NCBI GenBank assembly: GCA_963989245.1
Contig: OZ022344.1
Coordinates: forward strand, 8,474,810 to 8,538,809
From: Nansenia antarctica
Taxonomy: Eukaryota > Chordata > Actinopteri > Argentiniformes > Microstomatidae
Reading direction: 5' to 3'
Length of the DNA: 64,000 nucleotides
Shown here piece after piece: positions 12,190-22,899 of this stretch; position 1 is the first letter of the stretch, and each line of letters begins with the position of its first letter. Made by a program: the position numbers and the translations under genes. The notes below the pieces were generated by a model. The model was not told the DNA's origin, ran no database searches, and was given only the letters and a program-made list of their open reading frames with translations.

Positions 12190-13970
12190 AAGCAGGGCTG
12201 TCTGGGGGTCCTTAAACATCAAACACTTAAAACACTTAATTTCTTGCATTCTGGTGAATTGATATGCACCAATTTGTGCCCTTTCTGCATCAATTTATGG
12301 TGGAAATGTCATTATTTATGTAAAGGAAAACACAATATTCAGGCACCAGATGACCATTCAAAATATAATGTAATATAATGCAATATAAGGCTCTCAGGCA
12401 TTCTGTACTTTCAAATATGTGACGCGATCTGGTGGAATGATCAAGGAGGGGGCAAAGTCATTTTTCTGTTTTTTACATATGCTTAAACTACAGATTGTAA
12501 GCTTTCAAATGATGTGTCATACATAGACATCGGGAAAAAAATGTAAGACAACATGAGTATTTGAAACTTGTTAACCCTGAAAACTAAATCCTGAGGAAAC
12601 GGCCTTCAAAGATTTCATACTTTTTCACACCTTCACACAGGCAGGTAATGGGCGGTAACAATAGCTGGTCAACCCCACCCCCAACCACTCCCCCTCTAGA
12701 TTGACAGCTATCAGCTGTCAATACTGGTCACTGGGTCAGACAGCTATAGTTATACAGCTATAACATTATTACCTAGCAAGGTATTACCTAAGCTAATTAC
12801 CCAGCTTATTATTATTATTTATGGTTGTTGTAACTGTTATTGTTAGTCTTTTAATGATACTAAAAAGTCTTCAATCAGAATCAGAATTTATTTTACAGTA
12901 CACAAGAATAAACATATTTCGCTTTGGTTCTTCAACAAGGTACATAGTCACAATAATAAGTAATAAAGTGCTAAGTATAAGTGATGGTAGTCGCACTACA
13001 GCAGAACAATGGTGCGACAAGCTGTGCAAAGTACAATCAGTGTGCAAACATTAGTGTTAGTCACTGGGTCAGATAGACTTTTCAAAGAGAACTTTACAGT
13101 ACTTAGCTAGATATTGCTAACATTATCACCTAGCAATGTTATTACTGTAGCTAATTAGCCAGCTTATTATTATGGAGGCATTAAGAGTAATTTGCTGATG
13201 TCTTGTGCTGGAAATAGTGTAGTGCTCAGTAGTCAATGTCCAGCCTTATAGTTCAGTTTCAAGTTTCAAGTATAGTTGGAACTGAGAACATACAACAGAC
13301 TATACACAGGTAAGCATGCAAGGTCTGTGAATTGACTATCAATAGATAATAAATCATGACAGTTCAAAATGCTGTATCTATGCCCATCTATTGCCAGAGT
13401 GTGTGGTGTACTTCAATGAGCACTCGGCTCTGAGTTAGACAGTCATGTTCTGAGCTGCTGTGTCTGGTGGGGTGGGGGGCATCAAAGCTGCAACAGAAAG
13501 AAGATAGTACATTAAAATATTGCCTACAGTTACTGGCACTCCATGTTCATAAAATACTACCATACCATGTTCATAAAATAGCTAGCCTAATATATGACAA
13601 TGATAATTACCTAGTGCTCAGAGTAGTGTTAGCGGCTAGCGGCTAGCTCGTTCATAACAAACAAAGGAACACATGTTTTTAAACTTTTAACATTTCTGTA
13701 ATCTATTACACTTGACATGTTACAGTATTCCAGTATTACACACTGAACATGAGTCTTACACACAACTTTCACAACGTAGACATACTAACCGTACTTACAA
13801 CAAGACAGACATTTCCGAGCTACAATGCTAGAATGCTAACAACAATGGCGGCCAGAAACAATGTGCTTTCAGTTAGTTGCTAGTGGGTAATAATAAAGAA
13901 ATGTCTAAATACACGAACACACTGGTTTCAACTAGTAACTAACAACTAACTTAACTACAGGGGGTAGTGG
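12190..13970. other. Non-coding stretch (copy 1; copy 2 55066-56825)
   Basis: AT-rich DNA without a supported gene. It contains repeated phrases such as ACCTAGCAA and GCTAATTA near 12770 and 13130 (an imperfect duplication of about 50 bp), and a 38-bp piece shared with the MITE at 2025. Copy 1 has a 9-bp duplication near 12220 that copy 2 lacks. Confidence 0.55.
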
Positions 13971-14183
13971 TGGTCTAGTAGATAGTGAGTTGGACTTGTG
14001 ATCGGAAGGTTGTGAGTTCAAATCCCGCCTGAAACCACACCACTACTAGTGTGCCCTTGAGTAAGGCACTTAGCCCTCAGTTACTCCAGGGGGAATGTCC
14101 CTGTAATTCGTAATTGTAAGTCGCTTTGGATAAAAGCGTCTGCTAAATGGCAAAATTAAATTAAATTAAATTAAATTAAATTA
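13971..14183 (+). mobile_element. tRNA-derived SINE (copy 1)
   Basis: The head is tRNA-like, with an A-box-like segment (TGGTCTAGTAGATAGTGAG) and a B-box-like segment (GAGTTCAAATCCC). The 3' part has GTCGCTTTGGATAAAAGCG and GTCTGCTAAATG, a tail common in fish SINEs, and it ends in AAATT repeats. TTAACTA on both sides is a possible target duplication. It is not a functional tRNA gene. Confidence 0.85.
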
Positions 14184-15618
14184 TAAAATTAAATTATTAA
14201 CTAACAAAGGCATGTACATACATAGAACATCTTACCTTAGAGCAGTGGTTCTCAACCTTTTTTGGGCCAGCGCCCCCCTGTCCATTATCCAGGCCTCTTA
14301 CCGCCCCCCCATCAAAAAAAGTAGGCTTATTTTCTTCCCTAAATATTGATGTTGACTAATATTCTGTGTTATATAATTTAAAAAGCATGTCACTGAATGC
14401 CACATAATAGATTGGATTTAACTGGGCAGTTGGAATATCATTATCATTAGTTTACCAGAGAGCAGAAAAGCCATGTGAATGTGAATAAAAATGCTGTTTC
14501 TGAGTGTTAAACAAACTCAGACAACATCAGAGAATACAAACAGACTGCTACGGAACAGCAGCAATTTCACACATGTCCGATGCAGAACAAACAGTAGGCT
14601 GCAGAACTGTACATTACAACTAACATTGTTAGTTTTTTTTAAAGTGTGCTGGTGTTGCATTTCTCCAAATTGCTGTTTTATGATGCTAATATTTATTCAT
14701 TTTTGATTGGACTTTGGGGGGGGGGGGGTGGTGGTGTCACAATATGGCGGCAAACGCTAGGGGGCTATTATTTTAATATTTTATTTAGTATTCTATGGTA
14801 TTATTTTCATAAACTGACCACTTCGAATTTCTCATATCAAAACATATCAAAACATAACAAAGTTCCAAAGTTCAGAGCTCTGCGCTCTAGGAGCGCTCAG
14901 AGATGGGCGCTCTGACTGAAAACACGGTTTTGTCCGAGCGAACTGACCGTTTGTGAATTTACGAACGTACCCGTAATAACACTGCTGACAGCTGATCAAT
15001 ACAAAAGATGCTGCAGCTGATGCGTTCGTTTCCAGGACATCACAAGAGGAGCAACATATCACACAAAAGCGATCGTATTTTAGTTTGCAAACACATCGCA
15101 ATGCTAACCTCAGAATGGCACTAGGGATAACATCCACAACAACACTTATCAGTAATACATTTATGTAATATACTGTAATGAACCTGCGAGGGGAGGGGAT
15201 ATTCGTAGCTGATTTCTCTAGGTTCAATTATTGGTAAGCGACAGAGAACTTTCAGGACTGGTTTATTACAATCGCTTTTTTGAGATAGGTTGTTCCTGCT
15301 GTGATGTTCTGGTATGGTGGTATGGTATTAGCACTCATTTTAACTAAATTAAATAAGCTGTATATTGAAAGGAAGCGAACGAAGCGAACGCAACAATTAC
15401 AATGAGCCCACAAACTGAAACATATGTCACTCAAGCATAGCCTACAAGGAAAACACTCATAGAAGTTGGGCATTGGTCAACATGATGTTACAGATGGGAT
15501 GAACCGGGGTTCTTTCTATCGTAGCATAGTATTGCAATTTCTGCACTGTACATGAACTGTCAAGATTCTTCTACAATGCAGCTTACCCAGACACATTGGA
15601 AACTATCAAAAGCTCTGC

Positions 15619-15623
15619 CTTTG
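15619..15623. repeat. Target-site duplication, left
   Basis: CTTTG, repeated at 19560-19564 and present once at the empty site 58477-58481. Confidence 0.95.
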
Positions 15624-15805
15624 TGTGGTATTCTGTAGTACGAAAGTAGTTAGGAAAGAATGAGACCGGGACACACGCAGCTGCTGTTCAATTCGCCATT
15701 TATTCAACTCCCCTTCTTCACCTCCGGAAGTGCATACATCACTTCCGTCACTGCATACATCACTTGCATACTAGCGCCCACTGGCGGTATAAACAGGACA
15801 CAACA
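15624..15805 (-). repeat. 3' LTR of the gypsy element
   Basis: 182 bp, TG...CA ends. No difference seen from the LTR at 19378-19559. Confidence 0.95.
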
Positions 15806-15825
15806 TTTCCCCCTTTCTTAAAGGG
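15806..15825 (-). promoter_or_regulatory. Polypurine tract
   Basis: On the minus strand AAGAAAGGGGGAAA sits directly before the 3' LTR, the expected plus-strand primer site. Confidence 0.8.
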
Positions 15826-16050
15826 ATTACAGTCCTCAACGAATGCAATATTCTGTAGACTGGTGTCAGTACAATTGAAATAAAATGAAAACGAAGGAAA
15901 TGAAAATGAATGAATCAGCATAATGAATAACAACAATAAATAGTTTATGACAGTGAAACATGAAATGAACATTCACTTTTGTCATTGCATTGTAGGACCT
16001 TTTTGTACTAAGTTAGAACCGTGTTCTATCCTACCCTTTTAGTACGTTCT

Positions 16051-19000
16051 CTACGGCACAAAGTCTACCAGCCACCTAGGTGGGTTTCTGACTCTCAGGT
16101 TCCTTCTTGGACCTGGTTCATTAAACACATTCTCTGTCTCGGGCACCGTGAACTCCTCTAGCTCAATCTCCTTTTCACCACTGGTGCCAGACAGAGCATC
16201 CTTGGGGAAGCGTGTAAGCTTGGATGCATTCCATTTTCGACCATCACTGAGCAGGTATGTATTCTGTCCTGCTTTACTAACTACTGTCAGCGGTTCTGTG
16301 AATCTTGATGATCCCTTTTTTACATGCTCCGGTCTGCGGACACGTACGGTGTCATTCACTTGGAACATGGGCACTTTCGCTCCCCTCATTCTGTCTGTGT
16401 ACTCCTTACTCTCCTGTTGCTTGCGTCTCACTGTCTCCTGCACTTTCTCATGTGACTTAGTTTGGTGTGAGACAGGGAGGACATTTAGTTTTGTACGCAT
16501 CTTTCTGTTCCTCAGCAACTCAAAGGGAGTAGCTCCTGTAGTAGCATGCGGCGTAGCGCGATAGTTCAGTAAGAACTCTGTTACTGCATGTTTCCATGGC
16601 TTGTGCATTCTCTCAGCCGTCTGAATACACTCTTTGAGAACTCGATTAAATCTCTCAATAGCCCCGTTGGCTCTTGGATAATAAACACTGGAACGCAGGT
16701 GCTTTATCTCTCTCTCTCCCAGAAAGCTTGCAAAAGCATGGGAGGTAAACTGACATCCGTTGTCAGAGACCAGGAAGGAAGGGTTACCTTCACGACTAAA
16801 CACTGTAGTCAAGAAGCTAATAACCGCCTCTGTAGTTACAGTAGAGACAAACGCCACCTCTGGCCACTTACTGTAATAGTCTGTGAGTGTAATAGCATAA
16901 CGGCAGTCCCATGTCGCACAGTCAAAGGGACCAACAATGTCAATGGCCACCTTCTCCCATGGTCCACCTGGCAGTTCCACTGGGGTAAGTGGTGCAGGCG
17001 CAGTTTTGGCTGTTTTGTCATTGTATTGACAGGGTACACATGAGCCTAAAGCTATGGTTCTCTCTGTATTGTCTGGGTGAATCTGGCTCATTACAGCCCC
17101 CAATCCATAGTTAGAAGCATCGGTAGTGACATAAGTAGGTAACTCAGGATCATACAATGCTAAGGTAGGACTCTCAGTAATCAGTCTCTTAACCTCAGTA
17201 AAACTGGACTCTGCATCCGCTGTCCATTCAAACTTAGTGTCAGTAGATTCCCTGAGTGTAGCACGTAGCGGTTCCACCACAGTAGAGAAGTCAGGTATGA
17301 ATTTACTATACCACGATGCAAGTCCTAGGAAGGACCGCAGGGAGGATGTGTCGTGCGGGGCAGGCGCGTTCGCCACAGCACTGACCCCGTCTTGGTCAGG
17401 ATGAAGACCATCTTTGGACACAGTGTGGCCCAGGAAGCGCAGAGCTTTCTGGTTGAACTTACACTTGTGCATGTTCAGTTTAAGTCCCACTTCATTTAGA
17501 GCATGTAGCACTCTCCGTAAGCTGACATCGTGATCCTGCTGTGTGATGCCGTAGCAAATCACATCATCCAGGTAGGCCTGTACGCCTGGCAGGCCTGTCA
17601 GTACAGTCGACATCATTTTCTGAAAAGCTGAAGGAGCAGAAGCGAGGCCAAATGGCACTCGGCAGAAACGAAAGAGACCCTCATGCGTGATAAACGCAGT
17701 TAAATCACGGCTATCTGGATGCAATGGCAACTGGTGATAAGCAGAGGCTAAGTCTATAGTAGAAAAGACTGTGGCTCCACGGAGCTCAGCGAACAGTTCA
17801 TCCATGTGCGGTAAGGGATGACAGTCACTGATGATTGCCTTATTAGGTTCTCTGAGGTCAACACACAGGCGAGGCTTTCCTCCCCCCTTTCTCTGGGTCA
17901 CAACTATATGGGAAACCCATGGAGATGCGTCTATACGTTCTATAACGCCTTTTTCCTGTAGATCTGCGAGCTCATCGGTCACAGCCTGCCTCACTGAGAA
18001 CGGAAGCCTCCTCAGTTTCTGCTGTACTGGCACAGCATCTGGTTTAACCTGTATTTTGTGCATAAAACCTTTTGCACACCCTAACTCCTGTACTAGAACC
18101 TCTGGTTCGGTCTGTGGAGTGGTACTCTGTACAGTAGGTGCTCGGAGCACAGTAGGAGAGCTAGCAGGGCTAACAGTAATAATTTTGTTACCCTCAATGC
18201 ACATCTGCAATGCTACAAATAAATCTAGTCCCAGCAATGCATTTCCTGATTCAACCACTATCAATGAACCTGTAACTGAATGTCCATTATGAACAACTGT
18301 AGCATGCATGCAACCTTTAACAGGAATTTTCTCTCTGGAGTAAGTAATCAGATTCACTGTAGGCTCAGCAAGGACACATGTATGGAAAAGTGTCTGGTAA
18401 GTACTCTCTGGAATAATAGAAACAGATGAGCCTGTATCCACTATCAGCTCAACATCATGGGAATGATAATTTGCATCAACTCGTACAGTACACATAATTT
18501 TATCATTCACGACGGCCCCCTGCATGTAAAGCACAGTAACGTCATTCACCACTACCTCACGCACCTCTTTTTGAGCCGATCTACACACCTTGGAAAAATG
18601 TCCAACTTTTCCGCATGTATTGCAAGTCACCTTAACCGCTGGGCATGTAGGCTTGTTAGCTAAGTGTCCTGTGGATCCGCATCGGAAGCAGGCGCGCTGA
18701 TTCCCAGTTGTAGCTGGCTGGCTGTAGACCGTGGCAGGTGCAGTCGTCGTCGCTTTCTTCTTGCCCTTGTCGAACCTCCTCCTCGTCGGCTGTTTCTCGA
18801 TGGCTCTCACCGAAGCTGTAGCTCCAGAGAGAACGTTGGAGTTCCGTAGTCCAGCCTCGATTTGTAAGGCCATTGAAGTAGCTTTGTCCAGAGACAAGTC
18901 CGATTCAAGCAAAAGTCTGTCTCGTATGCGTGTATTAGCAACACGCTCAATCAGTTGATCACGAATCATTTGTTCCTCCATGGCACCAAATTCACAAGCT

Positions 19001-19362
19001 GCAGCTAGCTCGCGTAGTGAAGCAAGGAACAGATTAACCGTCTCGTCAGGACCCTGAGCTCTCTGTCGAAATTTGTGACGTTCAGCAATCACATTCACCT
19101 TAGGAACAAAGTACTTTTTCAGTCCATCCACGGCAGAAGTGTAGGTAACACCCGTATCCTTTAGAGTGTAGAACAGTCTTTGTCCTTCGGTCCCAAGTGC
19201 ATGGAGAAGAACCGCGCGCTTTCTTTCCTCCGGCCATTTTTCTCCGGTAGCATCAATTACGAGCATGTAATTTTCAAACATTCTCAACCAAGTAGGAAAA
19301 GAAATAGCAGGTTCGCCTGGCACAGGCATGAACGGTGTAGGTAAGGGTACGGAAATAGCCAT
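16051..19362 (-). CDS. Gag-Pol polyprotein with in-frame deletion between RNase H and integrase
   Basis: The ATG at 19362 (MAISVPLPTPF) is chosen over an earlier in-frame ATG inside the LTR; the protein is about 1103 residues. Gag covers about residues 20-180. Two CCHC zinc knuckles (CFRCGSTGHL, CNTCGKVGHF) lie near 225-260. The protease motif VDTGSS is near 308. The RT has YLDD near 597. RNase H begins with TTDASNYGLG near 747 but stops after about 25 residues: the frame runs from NTERTIALGS straight into CVPCQYN, the second half of the integrase zinc finger. The remaining RNase H acidic residues and the first His/His of the zinc finger are missing, with no frame loss. The integrase core keeps Asp 808, Asp 867 and Glu 903 with D-35-E spacing. 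It would make particles and enzymes in the cytoplasm, but RNase H is very probably inactive. Confidence 0.9.
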   Translation of the reverse strand: MAISVPLPTPFMPVPGEPAISFPTWLRMFENYMLVIDATGEKWPEERKRAVLLHALGTEGQRLFYTLKDTGVTYTSAVDGLKKYFVPKVNVIAERHKFRQRAQGPDETVNLFLASLRELAAACEFGAMEEQMIRDQLIERVANTRIRDRLLLESDLSLDKATSMALQIEAGLRNSNVLSGATASVRAIEKQPTRRRFDKGKKKATTTAPATVYSQPATTGNQRACFRCGSTGHLANKPTCPAVKVTCNTCGKVGHFSKVCRSAQKEVREVVVNDVTVLYMQGAVVNDKIMCTVRVDANYHSHDVELIVDTGSSVSIIPESTYQTLFHTCVLAEPTVNLITYSREKIPVKGCMHATVVHNGHSVTGSLIVVESGNALLGLDLFVALQMCIEGNKIITVSPASSPTVLRAPTVQSTTPQTEPEVLVQELGCAKGFMHKIQVKPDAVPVQQKLRRLPFSVRQAVTDELADLQEKGVIERIDASPWVSHIVVTQRKGGGKPRLCVDLREPNKAIISDCHPLPHMDELFAELRGATVFSTIDLASAYHQLPLHPDSRDLTAFITHEGLFRFCRVPFGLASAPSAFQKMMSTVLTGLPGVQAYLDDVICYGITQQDHDVSLRRVLHALNEVGLKLNMHKCKFNQKALRFLGHTVSKDGLHPDQDGVSAVANAPAPHDTSSLRSFLGLASWYSKFIPDFSTVVEPLRATLRESTDTKFEWTADAESSFTEVKRLITESPTLALYDPELPTYVTTDASNYGLGAVMSQIHPDNTERTIALGSCVPCQYNDKTAKTAPAPLTPVELPGGPWEKVAIDIVGPFDCATWDCRYAITLTDYYSKWPEVAFVSTVTTEAVISFLTTVFSREGNPSFLVSDNGCQFTSHAFASFLGEREIKHLRSSVYYPRANGAIERFNRVLKECIQTAERMHKPWKHAVTEFLLNYRATPHATTGATPFELLRNRKMRTKLNVLPVSHQTKSHEKVQETVRRKQQESKEYTDRMRGAKVPMFQVNDTVRVRRPEHVKKGSSRFTEPLTVVSKAGQNTYLLSDGRKWNASKLTRFPKDALSGTSGEKEIELEEFTVPETENVFNEPGPRRNLRVRNPPRWLVDFVP

Positions 19363-19373
19363 CCTCGTCGCCA
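19361..19373 (-). promoter_or_regulatory. Candidate primer-binding site
   Basis: TGGCGACGAGGAT begins five bases after the 5' LTR and starts with the TGG expected for pairing to a tRNA 3' end. Which tRNA is not determined. The Gag ATG at 19362 overlaps its end. Confidence 0.5.
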
Positions 19374-19377
19374 AAAA

Positions 19378-19559
19378 TGTGGTATTCTGTAGTACGAAAG
19401 TAGTTAGGAAAGAATGAGACCGGGACACACGCAGCTGCTGTTCAATTCGCCATTTATTCAACTCCCCTTCTTCACCTCCGGAAGTGCATACATCACTTCC
19501 GTCACTGCATACATCACTTGCATACTAGCGCCCACTGGCGGTATAAACAGGACACAACA
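19378..19559 (-). repeat. 5' LTR of the gypsy element
   Basis: 182 bp, identical by eye to 15624-15805. Transcription would start here and run leftward. Confidence 0.95.
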
Positions 19560-20033
19560 CTTTGCTAGCTGAGTTTTTAGCTTCATCTTCTTGATGACAC
19601 TCTCACTTTTATTTTTGGGGCGCTGCGCTACGTGTGTCTGCATCACAGAGCCCGGCCAAGTTCAGAGCGCTCAGAGATGGGCACGTGTAGGGCTCTACGG
19701 CGCACTGCAACCAAACTAGCAGCTTTTTAGAAAAGGCTTCCCGCTCAGCCAATCACATTTCTACATGTCGTTCTATCAACCAATAGCAGCGGCCGTGGCT
19801 CGCATTAGGGCGGGACAGGCAGCCAGCAGGGTCGAACAGTCGACCGAAACACGGTTTGTCCGAGCGAACTGACCGTTCATCGTGTATCGACATTCAGCTA
19901 TCGTGCATTTACGAATGTGCCCGTAATAACACAGCTGTTTTTCATGAGAAAAATACTTAATGCGCGAACGCCCCCCAAGAACACCTCAACGCCCCCCTTT
20001 TAAAAATATCTGTTCCAGCGCCCCCCGATGTTG

Positions 20034-20345
20034 GGTGTACAGGTTTGGGTGTACAGGTTTTTGCCCTTGCTTGCTTGCTTTGTGCCGGTGGTCCTTGGCC
20101 TCCCCTTGGGGACCGCTGGGTACTGGTAGGCAAACTGGCTAGTAGTCGCTCTATTGGTAGAGGGCTGCAAGGGAATTTTTCCTGGCTACATAGTATACAG
20201 GTTTTTACTTTTGCCTGCTCGCGGCTCTGTCAGTATTGATTGATTGATTGACTGATTGACTGAACATTTTCATTGTGTGAAGCGCATTGAGTTGCATCTT
20301 GTAAGAAATGCGCTATACAAATAGAATTTGATTTGATTTGATTTG
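20034..20345 (+). repeat. Interspersed repeat with GCGC...CTATACAAAT tail (copy 1)
   Basis: It begins GTGTACAGGTTTTTGCC, has GGCAAACTGG and GGGCTGCAAGGGAATTTT inside, and ends with AAATGCGCTATACAAAT and TTTGA repeats. The same family occurs reversed at 35405-35960, so it is dispersed. It is probably a SINE or the 3' end of a LINE. Copy 2 is about 58951-59262. Confidence 0.7.
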
Positions 20346-20662
20346 ATCTGGTGACAAAAAAACGAAATCAGATTTTTGGGGTGTAAAAAACATTGAACGC
20401 AAAATTGAAGCCTTTGCACTTTGCGCCCACATCGCAGTTCGATGACGTCTCGTCACATATGTATTCTCCTTGAGCAGTCAACATCAACTATCAGCTATTT
20501 CGCTAGCGAAAACGAAAGCTAACTTATTTGCGAAACAGCGCCCCCGCCACCACGTCGGCGCAGTGCCGCTATTGCAGTTTTGTCGGAGGCGGCCGCCTCA
20601 TAATTCTCTATGCAGGAAAAACCCTGCATATGCACTACCAAACGTGGTCCAATTGTAGAGAA

Positions 20663-20779
20663 TGTTGGTCAAAAAGACAGAGAATGATGAGGGAAAGACA
20701 CTGGATTAAAGAACTAAACACAATTTCACCCAGTGGTTTAAATGAAACATAAAAACGTACCTCTCATTTAATATGTACA
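20663..20779 (+). repeat. Pseudo-LTR: upstream copy of the PLE 3' end
   Basis: From TGTTGGTCAAAAAGACAGAG to TTTAATATGTACA it matches 30117-30233 over 117 bp, with a few substitutions near the stop codon. It includes the last codons of ORF2 (LNTISPSGLN). This suggests a 5'-truncated unit joined head to tail to the full one. Confidence 0.9.
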
Positions 20780-21517
20780 GTCCAGTCCTGAAAAAAAATC
20801 TGTAAAGGAAATAAACACTTACCTGCGATCCGATAGAACCTGAAAAAAGGGTTAAAAAAAAAAAAAAAAATACAGTTAAAATGGGTGCTTACCTGGATAC
20901 GTACTGAAATTCTGAAGCCGGAGATCCTTGGATTGTGGATGGTCAACGACATAATCTGAACAAAGATCTGAAAGAAGAGAAAAAAACTAAAAGATTAGTG
21001 TGCCCGTGCATTCTGCGAGCCTTCGGGCAAGCAGAGCCTTTTATTCCCCTAACCTAACCAGCCAGTGCCACAATCGACTTACCTACTTTCAGAAGTTGAA
21101 CACTGATCATAAAAATATGTAATACATGTTAAAATTCCCTTTGGGGGAGACAAGTTTCAACTAATAAACAATTTTCAAAAACCTGAAAAAGTGGAACAAT
21201 TGTAAGATATCTCCCAGGGAAACCTGCCTTATTGGGGAATGTGTTTGGGCGGGTAACACGTTATCATATTATTTGAAAAAGAGATTACCGGTTTTTGAGT
21301 TTTAGGTCTTTGTCCTGATTTTTTTTTTCTTTAATTTGGGTTCTTGTTCTAAAAATCTAAAAACATCGCTATCTAGTCACTGGGGATTACCCTATTAGGA
21401 AATACTCTCAGTTACTTGTCATACGACACAAAGCACTTACAAACCTGTAGCAATTAGTGTAGCCCCTCCCCCCTTGTTTCCTATATATATGGGTGTCTTT
21501 TTGTCATTCTGTTCATT

Positions 21518-21555
21518 TCCTCTGAAGAAGGCACAGTGTGCCGAAACTGTCAGGA
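21518..21555 (+). ncRNA. Candidate hammerhead ribozyme in the PLE leader (copy 1)
   Basis: The core box CTGAAGA (21522-21528) matches CUGANGA. Stem II is GGCAC/GTGCC (21530-21534, 21538-21542) with loop AGT, followed by GAAA (21543-21546) and the GTC-type cleavage triplet ending at C21551. Stem I pairs TCCT (21518-21521) with AGGA (21552-21555). Stem III is minimal (AC/GT). One extra A sits between the core box and stem II. Small hammerheads of this kind are established features of Penelope-like elements. Activity is not shown. Confidence 0.55.
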
Positions 21556-22215
21556 GCGCTATTTTATTGTTTTAAACCTTTGAAAGTCCTTTGGCACAAC
21601 TTTTAACATCATATGAATATTATTCATTTTAAGGTCTGAGTAGACCTAAAATCAACATTTGTGGTTGTTTTTAAATCCTTGATGTGCTTTAGATCTCCAG
21701 TTTGGATATTATTCTGGTTAAACTCAATACTAGATCCCAGGGAAAACCTGGGCCCGGTTGGGCCAAGCAGACCCCTTATTTTTGGGTGTTTTGTGTTTTT
21801 TTGTGCAGTGAAAACAGACTCACCTGATACACGTGTGTGTTTGATTGAACATCGTTAAGAGCACAGAGTGTTGTTGTTTTACACAGTGTGGGTAGTGGGT
21901 TGGCCGTCTCCCACAGGAAGAACCTGGAAAAATAGTATTGAGAACCAGTTAAGGGTTTTGTTGATCAAAACCTCCAAACATTTTTTACTGACCAATTTAG
22001 CTGGGAGAAATAAAGTATATGTCATTAGGCACTTTTATTGTCCTGCGTTTGGTTTGTCTCCCCTTCCCTTAATAATTCTTACGTTTAAAAGCACTTAATT
22101 TGTTTATTCTCAAGCACTTCTTTTGTTTTTTCTTTTCATTGTTTGTGATTAGTGTTGACTTAACTCAGTTTGACTATCAACAACGGCTTTCGTCTATTTC
22201 CCCTATTGGGAAAGC

Positions 22216-22899
22216 ATGAGGCCGGATGGCTCTAGTGTTGGGGCGGTGCGGTCGGGTCTTGGTGGAGGGCCAGAGGGGCCTGTGATTAGACTGGAGAAAA
22301 GGTACTTCAAACTACTCCAGGCAGTACACCATGCTGAGGTGGTGGAAAGGGCAGAAAGGTCAGAAAGATTCCCGGTGGGAATGATGAAGCAAGTGCAAAA
22401 ACTTACACAATTCATTAAACCATCATCACCAAACCTAGAAACATTAAGAAAAGTAAAACTCAATACGGATTTGTGGATGCAGAATAACCTGCAAATTCTT
22501 AAAGAGCATTATGATTCGGTTTTGGCATCGGGACTTCAGGGTATCTCCCCATTTGAACAGGTTGCATTAGATAAAGCCATTGCATATGGCAAGGCGAGAT
22601 ATAAACATAGGCTAACAAGCCTGTCTATTGCAACTCTAACATCGCTCGTGGGGAGCGATCATGAGCCCACTGTGCAGGGAGAGGGCAGAGAGGCTCGGCT
22701 GGACCCTGTGGAGTGGCCGGAGCTGTTGCGGCCCAACCTGGGCCCTGATCCTAGCCTCGGCCCTGACCCTAACCTCAATCCTGACCCTAATCTTAACCTC
22801 AACCCCCATTATGATTCTGGCCCTGACCTGATCTCTGACCATAACCCTTACCCTAGGCCTGACCCTAACCCTAGGCCTGGCCCGAACCCTGGCCCTTAG
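22216..22899 (+). CDS. PLE ORF1, N-terminal part (copy 1)
   Basis: The ATG at 22216 opens MRPDGSSVGAV. Residues about 25-155 form a mostly helical domain with LEKRYFKLLQAVHHAEVVER, MMKQVQKLTQFIKP and GKARYKHRLTSLSI, resembling N-terminal regions I associate with retroelements of aquatic animals; its role is unknown. After about residue 170 the protein is encoded by the degenerate CCCTAA array and becomes Asn/Asp/Pro-rich. A stop at 22897-22899 ends this frame within the array. The array is then cut by the L2 insertion and resumes after it. Confidence 0.7.
   Translation: MRPDGSSVGAVRSGLGGGPEGPVIRLEKRYFKLLQAVHHAEVVERAERSERFPVGMMKQVQKLTQFIKPSSPNLETLRKVKLNTDLWMQNNLQILKEHYDSVLASGLQGISPFEQVALDKAIAYGKARYKHRLTSLSIATLTSLVGSDHEPTVQGEGREARLDPVEWPELLRPNLGPDPSLGPDPNLNPDPNLNLNPHYDSGPDLISDHNPYPRPDPNPRPGPNPGP

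Larger units (their letters stand above)
15624..19559 (-). mobile_element. Ty3/gypsy-type LTR retrotransposon, recent insertion
   Basis: A 3936-bp element on the minus strand has 182-bp LTRs (15624-15805 and 19378-19559) that look identical, begin TGTGGTATTC and end ACAACA. A 5-bp duplication CTTTG flanks it. The matching position in copy 2 is an intact empty site, so the insertion followed the duplication or separated the two haplotypes. One open frame encodes Gag-Pol in the order gag, protease, RT, RNase H, integrase, the Ty3/gypsy order. The frame has an internal in-frame loss (see the CDS), so this copy is probably non-autonomous and was mobilised in trans. Confidence 0.95.
14243..20030. 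mobile_element. Degenerate hAT-like element hosting the LTR insertion (copy 1)
   Basis: The left end CAGTGGTTCTCAACCTTTTT is a typical hAT terminus, followed by the usual GCGCCCCCC tract. The right part (19965-20030) again has GCGCCCCCC phrases but no clean matching terminus. A phrase with GTCCGAGCGAACTGACCGTT occurs at about 14932 and 19856. No transposase is recognisable. Copy 2, without the LTR element, is about 57115-58947. Confidence 0.45.

Noticed and set aside
13971..14183. A functional tRNA gene
   Set aside because: Only the box-like segments match. The rest is a SINE body with a LINE-like tail and AAATT repeats.
16148..18958. Plus-strand frames across the LTR element
   Set aside because: They are shadows of the Gag-Pol frame on the other strand.
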